Shown piece after piece: positions 52,959-63,903 of a stretch of 64,000 bases of DNA. Made by a program: the position numbers and the translations under genes. This DNA is from Gymnothorax reevesii. Taxonomy: Eukaryota > Chordata > Actinopteri > Anguilliformes > Muraenidae. The stretch is taken from NCBI GenBank assembly GCA_029721435.1, contig CM056581.1, positions 70,418,712 through 70,482,711 of the forward strand, written 5' to 3'. Every line of letters starts with the position of its first letter. Position 1 is the stretch's first letter. The notes beneath the pieces are model-generated. The model searched no databases, was not told the DNA's origin, and saw only the letters and a program-made list of their open reading frames with translations.

Positions 52959-54725
52959 AGGTCGCTTCCTTAAGAAGATAGCAGCCAATTCACTCCTATT
53001 TAGTCATACAGTGAAAATTCACTCATGTTTGTCACTTTCCCACTGATTTACACACAGAATGAAAATTTTTGACATGCAGAAGTTAAAAAAAAGAAAGTTT
53101 TTAAAAAAGTGTATATCTTCACTACAGAGACTCATATTCACTTCCAATAGGCCAGAAAAACACATTGGAAAAATGGATGGCATATATGCAGTGCAACAGT
53201 GATCTGAAGCATTTCCCAGGCCAGATACACGCAGAGATTCACATTCTGAGCTTAAAACCTCAAAGTAGCGTGTTTTCATGAAAGAGCGTATGGAGACAAT
53301 ATCAGCGCTCTAGGTCGCTTCCTTAAGAAGATAGCAGCCAATTCACTCCTATTTAGTCATACAGTGAAAATTCACTCATGTTTGTCACTTTCCCACTGAT
53401 TTACACACAGAATGAAAATTTTTGACATGCAGAAGTTAAAAAAAAAGAAAGTTTTTAAAAAAGTGTATATCTTCACTACAGAGACTCATATTCACTTCCA
53501 ATAGGCCAGAAAAACACATTGGAAAAATGGATGGCATATATGCAGTGCAACAGTGATCTGAAGCATTTTCCAGGCCAGATACACGCAGAGATTCACATTC
53601 TGAGCTTAAAACCTCAAAGTAGCGTGTTTTCATGAAAGAGCGTATGGAGACAATATCAGCGCTCTAGCTCGCTTCCTTAAGAAGATAGAAGCCAATTCAC
53701 TCCTATTTAGTCATACAGTGAAAATTCACTCATGTTTGTCATTTTCCCACTGATTTACACACAGAATGAAAATTTTTGACACGCAGAAGTTAAAAAAAAG
53801 AAAGTTTTTAAAAAAGTGTATATCTTCACTACAGAGACTCATATTCACTTCCAATAGGCCATAAAAACACATTGGAAAAATGGATGGCATATATGCAGTG
53901 CAACAGTGATCTGAAGCATTTCCCAGGCCAGATACACGCAGAGATTCACATTCTGAGCTTAAAACCTCAAAGTAGCGTGTTTTCATGAAAGAGCGTATGG
54001 AGACAATATCAGCGCTCTAGGTCGCTTCCTTAAGAAGATAGCAGCCAATTCACTCCTATTTAGTCATACAGTGAAAATTCACTCATGTTTGTCACTTTCC
54101 CACTGATTTACACACAGAATGAAAATTTTTGACATGCAGAAGTTAAAAAAAAAGAAAGTTTTTAAAAAAGTGTATATCTTCACTACAGAGACTCATATTC
54201 ACTTCCAATAGGCCATAAAAACACATTGGAAAAATGGATGGCATATATGCAGTGCAACAGTGATCTGAAGCATTTCCCAGGCCAGATACACGCAGAGATT
54301 CACATTCTGAGCTTAAAACCTCAAAGTAGCGTGTTTTCATGAAAGAGCGTATGGAGACAATATCAGCGCTCTAGCTCGCTTCCTTAAGAAGATAGAAGCC
54401 AATTCACTCCTATTTAGTCATACAGTGAAAATTCACTCATGTTTGTCACTTTCCCACTGATTTACACACAGAATGAAAATTTTTGACACGCAGAAGTTAA
54501 AAAAAAGAAAGTTTTTAAAAAAGTGTATATCTTCACTACAGAGACTCATATTCACTTCCAATAGGCCATAAAAACACATTGGAAAAATGGATGGCATATA
54601 TGCAGTGCAACAGTGATCTGAAGCATTTCCCAGGCCAGATACACGCAGAGATTCACATTCTGAGCTTAAAACCTCAAAGAAGCGTGTTTTCATGAAAGAG
54701 CGTATGGAGACAATATCAGCGCTCT
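52606..54725 (+). repeat. M150-M155: 6-monomer unit, fourth copy (2120 bp)
   Basis: Order A1-A4-A5-A6-A5-A6, as at 17303, 23304 and 25424. It shares its first monomer (M150) with the 4-mer block, so the junction between the two repeat systems lies in or near M150. M152 has both an extra A and ccagaaaaac plus cattttccag; M153 has gtcattttccc. Confidence 0.8.
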
Positions 54726-56492
54726 AGCTCGCTTCCTTAAGAAGATAGCAGCCAATTCACTCCTATTTAGTCATACAGTGAAAATTCACTCATGTTTGTC
54801 ACTTTCCCACTGATTTACACACAGAATGAAAATTTTTGACACGCAGAAGTTAAAAAAAAGAAAGTTTTTAAAAAAGTGTATATCTTCACTACAGAGACTC
54901 ATATTCACTTCCAATAGGCCATAAAAACACATTGGAAAAATGGATGGCATATATGCAGTGCAACAATGATCTGAAGCATTTCCCAGGCCAGATACACGCA
55001 GAGATTCACATTCTGAGCTTAAAACCTCAAAGAAGCGTGTTTTCATGAAAGAGCGTATGGAGACAATATCAGCGCTCTAGCTCGCTTCCTTAAGAAGATA
55101 GCAGCCAATTCACTCCTATTTAGTCATACAGTGAAAATTCACTCATGTTTGTCACTTTCCCACTGATTTACACACAGAATGAAAATTTTTGACATGCAGA
55201 AGTTAAAAAAAAGAAAGTTTTTAAAAAAGTGTATATCTTCACTACAGAGACTCATATTCACTTCCAATAGGCCATAAAAACACATTGGAAAAATGGATGG
55301 CATATATGCAGTGCAACAGTGATCTGAAGCATTTCCCAGGCCAGATACACGCAGAGATTCACATTCTGAGCTTAAAACCTCAAAGTAGCGTGTTTTCATG
55401 AAAGAGCGTATGGAGACAATATCAGCGCTCTAGGTCGCTTCCTTAAGAAGATAGCAGCCAATTCACTCCTATTTAGTCATACAGTGAAAATTCACTCATG
55501 TTTGTCACTTTCCCACTGATTTACACACAGAATGAAAATTTTTGACATGCAGAAGTTAAAAAAAAAGAAAGTTTTTAAAAAAGTGTAAATCTTCACTACA
55601 GAGACTCATATTCACTTCCAATAGGCCATAAAAACACATTGGAAAAATGGATGGCATATATGCAGTGCAACAGTGATCTGAAGCATTTCCCAGGCCAGAT
55701 ACACGCAGAGATTCACATTCTGAGCTTAAAACCTCAAAGTAGCGTGTTTTCATGAAAGAGCGTATGGAGACAATATCAGCGCTCTAGGTCGCTTCCTTAA
55801 GAAGATAGCAGCCAATTCACTCCTATTTAGTCATACAGTGAAAATTCACTCATGTTTGTCACTTTCCCACTGATTTACACACAGAATGAAAATTTTTGAC
55901 ATGCAGAAGTTAAAATAAAAGAAAGTTTTTAAGAAAGTGTATATCTTCACTACAGAGACTCATATTCACTTCCAATAGGCCATAAAAACACATTGGAAAA
56001 ATGGATGGCATATATGCAGTGCAACAGTGATCTGAAGCATTTCCCAGGCCAGATACACGCAGAGATTCACATTGTGAGCTTAAAACCTCAAAGTAGCGCG
56101 TTTTCATGAAAGAGCGTATGGAGACAATATCAGCGCTCTAGCTCGCTTCCTTAAGAAGATAGAAGCCAATTCACTCCTATTTAGTCATACAGTGAAAATT
56201 CACTCATGTTTGTCACTTTCCCACTGATTTACACACAGAATGAAAATTTTTGACACGCAGAAGTTAAAAAAAAGAAAGTTTTTAAAAAAGTGTATATCTT
56301 CACTACAGAGACTCATATTCACTTCCAATAGGCCATAAAAACACATTGGAAAAATGGATGGCATATATGCCGTGCAACAGTGATCTGAAGCATTTCCCAG
56401 GCCAGATACACGCAGAGATTCACATTCTGAGCTTAAAACCTCAAAGAAGCGTGTTTTCATGAAAGAGCGTATGGAGACAATATCAGCGCTCT
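54726..56492 (+). repeat. M156-M160: A2-A1-A5-A5-A6
   Basis: The order A1-A5-A5-A6 matches M100-M103. M158 has gtgtaaatc. M159 is the most altered A5 copy, with taaaataaaag, ttaagaaag, cattgtgag and gtagcgcg. M160 has tgccgtgcaac. Confidence 0.78.
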
Positions 56493-59314
56493 AGCTCGCT
56501 TCCTTAAGAAGATAGAAGCCAATTCACTCCTATTTAGTCATACAGTGAAAATTCACTCATGTTTGTCACTTTCCCACTGATTTACACACGGATTGAAACT
56601 TTTTGACAAGCAGAAGTAAAAAAAAAGAAAGTTTTTAAAAAAGTGTATATCTTCACTACAGAGACTCATATTCACTTCCAATAGGCCATAAAAACACATT
56701 GGAAAAATGGATGGCATATATGCAGTGCAACAATGATCTGAAGCATTTCCCAGGCCAGATACACGCAGAGATTCACATTCTGAGCTTAAAACCTCAAAGA
56801 AGCGTGTTTTCATGAAAGAGCGTATGGAGACAATATCAGCGCTCTAGCTCGCTTCCTTAAGAAGATAGCAGCCAATTCACTCCTATTTAGTCATACAGTG
56901 AAAATTTACTCATGTTTGTCACTTTCCCACTGATTTACACACGGATTGAAACTTTTTGACATGCAGAAGTTAAAAAAAAGAAAGTTTTTAAAAAAGTGTA
57001 TATCTTCACTACAGAGACTCATATTCACTTCCAATAGGCCATAAAAACACATTGGAAAAATGGATGGCATATATGCAGTGCAACAATGATCTGAAGCATT
57101 TCCCAGGCCAGATACACGCAGAGATTCACATTCTGAGCTTAAAACCTCAAAGAAGCGTGTTTTCATGAAAGAGCGTATGGAGACAATATCAGCGCTCTAG
57201 CTCGCTTCCTTAAGAAGATAGCAGCCAATTCACTCCTATTTAGTCATACAGTGAAAATTCACTCATGTTTGTCACTTTCCCACTGATTTACACACAGAAT
57301 GAAAATTTTTGACATGCAGAAGTTAAAAAAAAGAAAGTTTTTAAAAAAGTGTATATCTTCACTACAGAGACTCATATTCACTTCCAATAGGCCATAAAAA
57401 CACATTGGAAAAATGGATGGCATATATGCAGTGCAACAGTGATCTGAAGCATTTCCCAGGCCAGATACACGCAGAGATTCAGATTCTGAGCTTAAAACCT
57501 CAAAGTAGCGTGTTTTCATGAAAGAGCGTATGGAGACAATATCAGCGCTCTAGGTCGCTTCCTTAAGAAGATAGCAGCCAATTCACTCCTATTTAGTCAT
57601 ACAGTGAAAATTCACTCATGTTTGTCACTTTCCCACTGATTTACACACAGAATGAAAATTTTTGACATGCAGAAGTTAAAAAAAAGAAAGTTTTTAAAAA
57701 AGTGTATATCTTCACTACAGAGACTCATATTCACTTCCAATAGGCCATACAAGCAAATTGGACAAATTGCTGCCATATATGCAGTGCACAGTGATCTGAA
57801 GCATTTCCCAGCCCAGATACACGAACAGATTCACTTTCTGAGATTAAAACCTAGAAGAAGCGTGTTTTCATGAAAGAGCGTATGGAGACAATATCAGCGC
57901 TCTAGCTCCCTTCCTTAAGAAGATAGCAGCCAATTCACTCCTATTTAGTCATACAGTGAAAATTCACTCATGTTTGTCACTTTCCCACTGATTTACACAC
58001 GGATTGAAACTTTTTGACAAGCAGAAGTAAAAAAAAAGAAAGTTTTTAAAAAAGTGCATATCTTCACTTCAGAGACTCATATTCACTTCCAATAGGCCAT
58101 ACAAGCAAATTGGACAAATTGCTGCCATATATGCAGTGCACAGTGATCTGAAGCATTTCCCAGCCCAGATACACGAACAGATTCACTTTCTGAGCTTAAA
58201 ACCTAGAAGAAGCGTGTTTTCATGAAAGAGCGTATGGAGACAATATCAGCGCTCTAGCTCGCTTCCTTAAGAAGATAGCAGCCAATTCACTCCTATTTAG
58301 TCATACAGTGAAAATTCACTCATGTTTGTCACTTTCCCACTGATTTACACACAGAATGAAAATTTTTGACATGCAGAAGTTAAAAAAAAGAAAGTTTTTA
58401 AAAAAGTGTATATCTTCACTTCAGAGACTAATATTCACTTCCAATAGGCCATACAAGCACATTGGAAAAATTGGTGGCATATATGCAGTGCAACAGAGAT
58501 CTGAAGCATTTCCCAGGCCAGATACACGCAGAGATTCACATTCTGAGCTTAAAACCTCAAAGAAGCGTGTTTTCATGAAAGAGCGTATGGAGACAATATC
58601 AGCGCTCTAGCTCGCTTCCTTAAGAAGATAGCAGCCAATTCACTCCTATTTAGTCATACAGTGAAAATTCACTCATGTTTGTCACTTTCCCACTGATTTA
58701 CACACAGAATGAAAATTTTTGACATGCAGAAGTTAAAAAAAAGAAAGTTTTTAAAAAAGTGTATATCTTCACTACAGACACTCATATTCACTTCCAATAG
58801 GCCATAAAAACACATTGGAAAAATGGATGGCATATATGCAGTGCAACAGTGATCTGAAGCATTTCCCAGGCCAGATACACGCAGAGATTCACATTCTGAG
58901 CTTAAAACCTCAAAGTAGCGTGTTTTCATGAAAGAGCGTATGGAGACAATATCAGAGCTCTAGGTCGCTTCCTTAAGAAGATAGCAGCCAATTCACTCCT
59001 ATTTAGTCATACAGTGAAAATTCACTCATGTTTGTCACTTTCCCACTGATTTACACACAGAATGAAAATTTTTGACACGCAGAAGTTAAAAAAAAGAAAG
59101 TTTTTAAAAAAGTGTATATCTTCACTACAGAGACTCATATTCACTTCCAATAGGCCATAAAAACACATTGGAAAAATGGATGGCATATATGCAGTGCAAC
59201 AATGATCTGAAGCATTTCCCAGGCCAGATACACGCAGAGATTCACATTCTGAGCTTAAAACCTCAAAGAAGCGTGTTTTCATGAAAGAGCGTATGGAGAC
59301 AATATCAGCGCTCT
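56493..59314 (+). repeat. M161-M168: distant copy of M1-M8 (2822 bp)
   Basis: Eight monomers with the same order, the same total length and the same private marks as 1-2822: agattcagattctg in M163 and M3, the AB monomer with gagattaaaacc, the ctccc boundary, then B and C. All landmarks are 56492 bp apart. Differences include gatagaagcc in M161, aaatttactc in M162, cagacactc and agagctct in M167, and actgcac (M4) against agtgcac (M164). Confidence 0.87.
57552..58608 (+). repeat. M164-M166: AB-B-C trio
   Basis: AB mosaic (352 bp), full B with ctccc (352 bp) and full C (353 bp). This trio, found only here and at 1060-2116, may show the state before B and C were shortened into the AB-BC pair: removing about one monomer between equivalent points of B and C would give AB followed by BC. 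Confidence 0.75.
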
Positions 59315-61431
59315 AGCTCGCTTCCTTAAGAAGATAGCAGCCAATTCACTCCTACTTAGTCATACAGTGAAAATTCACTCATGTTTGTCACTTTCCCACT
59401 GATTTACACACAGAATGAAAATTTTTGACATGCAGAAGTTAAAAAAAAGAAAGTTTTTAAAAAAGTGTATATCTTCACTACAGAGACTCATATTCACTTC
59501 CAATAGGCCATAAAAACACATTGGAAAAATGGATGGCATATATGCAGTGCAACAGTGATCTGAAGCATTTCCCAGGCCAGATACACGCAGAGATTCACAT
59601 TCTGAGCTTAAAACCTCAAAGTAGCGTGTTTTCATGAAAGAGCGTATGGAGACAATATCAGCGCTCTAGGTCGCTTCCTTAAGAAGATAGCAGCCAATTC
59701 ACTCCTATTTAGTCATACAGTGAAAATTCACTCATGTTTGTCACTTTCCCACTGATTTACACACAGAATGAAAATTTTTGACATGCAGAAGTTAAAAAAA
59801 AGAAAGTTTTTAAAAAAGTGTATATCTTCACTACAGAGACTCATATTCACTTCCAATAGGCCAGAAAAACACATTGGAAAAATGGATGGCATATATGCAG
59901 TGCAACAGTGATCTGAAGCATTTCCCAGGCCAGATACACGCAGAGATTCACATTCTGAGCTTAAAACCTCAAAGTAGCGTGTTTTCATGAAAGAGCGTAT
60001 GGAGACAATATCAGCGCTCTAGCTCGCTTCCTTAAGAAGATAGAAGCCAATTCACTCCTATTTAGTCATACAGTGAAAATTCACTCATGTTTGTCACTTT
60101 CCCACTGATTTACACACAGAATGAAAATTTTTGACACGCAGAAGTTAAAAAAAAGAAAGTTTTTAAAAAAGTGTATATCTTCACTACAGAGACTCATATT
60201 CACTTCCAATAGGCCATAAAAACACATTGGAAAAATGGATGGCATATATGCAGTGCAACAGTGATCTGAAGCATTTCCCAGGCCAGATACACGCAGAGAT
60301 TCACATTCTGAGCTTAAAACCTCAAAGAAGCGTGTTTTCATGAAAGAGCGTATGGAGACAATATCAGCGCTCTAGCTCGCTTCCTTAAGAAGATAGCAGC
60401 CAATTCACTCCTATTTAGTCATACAGTGAAAATTCACTCATGTTTGTCACTTTCCCACTGATTTACACACGGATTGAAACTTTTTGACAAGCAGAAGTAA
60501 AAAAAAAGAAAGTTTTTAAAAAAGTGTATATCTTCACTACAGAGACTCATATTCACTTCCAATAGGCCATAAAAACACATTGGAAAAATGGATGGCATAT
60601 ATGCAGTGCAACAATGATCTGAAGCATTTCCCAGGCCAGATACACGCAGAGATTCACATTCTGAGCTTAAAACCTCAAAGAAGCGTGTTTTCATGAAAGA
60701 GCGTATGGAGACAATATCAGCGCTCTAGCTCGCTTCCTTAAGAAGATAGCAGCCAATTCACTCCTATTTAGTCATACAGTGAAAATTCACTCATGTTTGT
60801 CACTTTCCCACTGATTTACACACAGAATGAAAATTTTTGACATGCAGAAGTTAAAAAAAAGAAAGTTTTTAAAAAAGTGTATATCTTCACTACAGAGACT
60901 CATATTCACTTCCAATAGGCCATAAAAACACATTGGAAAAATGGATGGCATATATGCAGTGCAACAGTGATCTGAAGCATTTCCCAGGCCAGATACACGC
61001 AGAGATTCACATTCTGAGCTTGAAACCTCAAAGTAGCGTGTTTTCATGAAAGAGCGTATGGAGACAATATCAGCGCTCTAGGTCGCTTCCTTAAGAAGAT
61101 AGCAGCCAATTCACTCCTATTTAGTCATACAGTGAAAATTCACTCATGTTTGTCACTTTCCCACTGATTTACACACAGAATGAAAATTTTTGACATGCAG
61201 AAGTTAAAAAAAGAAAGTTTTTAAAAAAGTGTATATCTTCACTACAGAGACTCATATTCACTTCCAATAGGCCATAAAAACACATTGGAAAAATGGATGG
61301 CATATATGCAGTGCAACAGTGATCTGAAGCATTTCCTATGCCAGATACACGCAGCGATTCACATTCTGAGCTTAAAACCTCAAAGAAGCGTGTTTTCATG
61401 AAAGAGCGTATGGAGACAATATCAGCGCTCT
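59315..61431 (+). repeat. M169-M174: A3-A4-A6-D1-A1-A
   Basis: This stretch links the two blocks copied from the left end. It lacks an A5 between A4 and A6. M173 has gagcttgaaacc. M174 is one base short in the poly-A tract and has tttcctatgcc and cgcagcgattc, recalling the catgcc monomers M18, M27 and M28. Confidence 0.78.
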
Positions 61432-63903
61432 AGCTCGCTTCCTTAAGAAGATAGCAGCCAATTCACTCCTATTTAGTCATACAGTGAAAATTCACTCATG
61501 TTTGTCACTTTCCCACTGATTTACACACAGAATGAAAATTTTTGACATGCAGAAGTTAAAAAAAAGAAAGTTTTTAAAAAAGTGTATATCTTCACTACAG
61601 AGACTCATATTCACTTCCAATAGGCCATAAAAACACATTGGAAAAATGGATGGCATATATGCAGTGCAACAGTGATCTGAAGCATTTCCCAGGCCAGATA
61701 CACGCAGAGATTCACATTCTGAGCTTAAAACCTCAAAGTAGCGTGTTTTCATGAAAGAGCGTATGGAGACAATATCAGCGCTCTAGGTCGCTTCCTTAAG
61801 AAGATAGCAGCCAATTCACTCCTATTTAGTCATACAGTGAAAATTCACTCATGTTTGTCACTTTCCCACTGATTTACACACAGAATGAAAATTTTTGACA
61901 CGCAGAAGTTAAAAAAAAGAAAGTTTTTAAAAAAGTGTATATCTTCACTACAGAGACTCATATTCACTTCCAATAGGCCATAAAAACACATTGGAAAAAT
62001 GGATGGCATATATGCAGTGCAACAATGATCTGAAGCATTTCCCAGGCCAGATACACGCAGAGATTCACATTCTGAGCTTAAAACCTCAAAGAAGCGTGTT
62101 TTCATGAAAGAGCGTATGGAGACAATATCAGCGCTCTAGCTCGCTTCCTTAAGAAGATAGCAGCCAATTCACTCCTATTTAGTCATACAGTGAAAATTCA
62201 CTCATGTTTGTCACTTTCCCACTGATTTACACACAGAATGAAAATTTTTGACATGCAGAAGTTAAAAAAAAGAAAGTTTTTAAAAAAGTGTATATCTTCA
62301 CTACAGAGACTCATATTCACTTCCAATAGGCCATAAAAACACATTGGAAAAATGGATGGCATATATGCAGTGCAACAGTGATCTGAAGCATTTCCCAGGC
62401 CAGATACACGCAGAGATTCACATTCTGAGCTTAAAACCTCAAAGTAGCGTGTTTTCATGAAAGAGCGTATGGAGACAATATCAGCGCTCTAGGTCGCTTC
62501 CTTAAGAAGATAGCAGCCAATTCACTCCTATTTAGTCATACAGTGAAAATTCACTCATGTTTGTCACTTTCCCACTGATTTACACACAGAATGAAAATTT
62601 TTGACATGCAGAAGTTAAAAAAAAGAAAGTTTTTAAAAAAGTGTATATCTTCACTACAGAGACTCATATTCACTTCCAATAGGCCAGAAAAACACATTGG
62701 AAAAATGGATGGCATATATGCAGTGCAACAGTGATCTGAAGCATTTCCCAGGCCAGATACACGCAGAGATTCACATTCTGAGCTTAAAACCTCAAAGTAG
62801 CGTGTTTTCATGAAAGAGCGTATGGAGACAATATCAGCGCTCTAGGTCGCTTCCTTAAGAAGATAGCAGCCAATTCACTCCTATTTAGTCATACAGTGAA
62901 AATTCACTCATGTTTGTCACTTTCCCACTGATTTACACACAGAATGAAAATTTTTGACATGCAGAAGTTAAAAAAAAAGAAAGTTTTTAAAAAAGTGTAT
63001 ATCTTCACTACAGAGACTCATATTCACTTCCAATAGGCCATAAAAACACATTGGAAAAATGGATGGCATATATGCAGTGCAACAGTGATCTGAAGCATTT
63101 CCCAGGCCAGATACACGCAGAGATTCACATTCTGAGCTTAAAACCTCAAAGTAGCGTGTTTTCATGAAAGAGCGTATGGAGACAATATCAGCGCTCTAGC
63201 TCGCTTCCTTAAGAAGATAGAAGCCAATTCACTCCTATTTAGTCATACAGTGAAAATTCACTCATGTTTGTCACTTTCCCACTGATTTACACACAGAATG
63301 AAAATTTTTGACACGCAGAAGTTAAAAAAAAGAAAGTTTTTAAAAAAGTGTATATCTTCACTACAGAGACTCATATTCACTTCCAATAGGCCATAAAAAC
63401 ACATTGGAAAAATGGATGGCATATATGCAGTGCAACAGTGATCTGAAGCATTTCCCAGGCCAGATACACGCAGAGATTCACATTCTGAGCTTAAAACCTC
63501 AAAGTAGCGTGTTTTCATGAAAGAGCGTATGGAGACAATATCAGCGCTCTAGGTCGCTTCCTTAAGAAGATAGCAGCCAATTCACTCCTATTTAGTCATA
63601 CAGTGAAAATTCACTCATGTTTGTCACTTTCCCACTGATTTACACACAGAATGAAAATTTTTGACATGCAGAAGTTAAAAAAAAGAAAGTTTTTAAAAAA
63701 GTGTATATCTTCACTACAGAGACTCATATTCACTTCCAATAGGCCATAAAAACACATTGGAAAAATGGATGGCATATATGCAGTGCAACAGTGATCTCAA
63801 GCATTTCCCAGGCCAGATACACGCAGAGATTCACATTCTGAGCTTAAAACCTCAAGGAAGCGTGTTTTCATGAAAGAGCGTATGGAGACAATATCAGCGC
63901 TCT
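61432..63903 (+). repeat. M175-M181: distant copy of M29-M35 (2472 bp)
   Basis: Order A1-A2-A-A4-A5-A6-A, with all landmarks 51546 bp from their counterparts at 9886-12357. The shared gatctcaag in M181 and M35, absent elsewhere, supports descent from one block. M181 has private ctcaaggaagc and lacks the tacttagtc and aatagatggc seen in M35. Confidence 0.84.
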
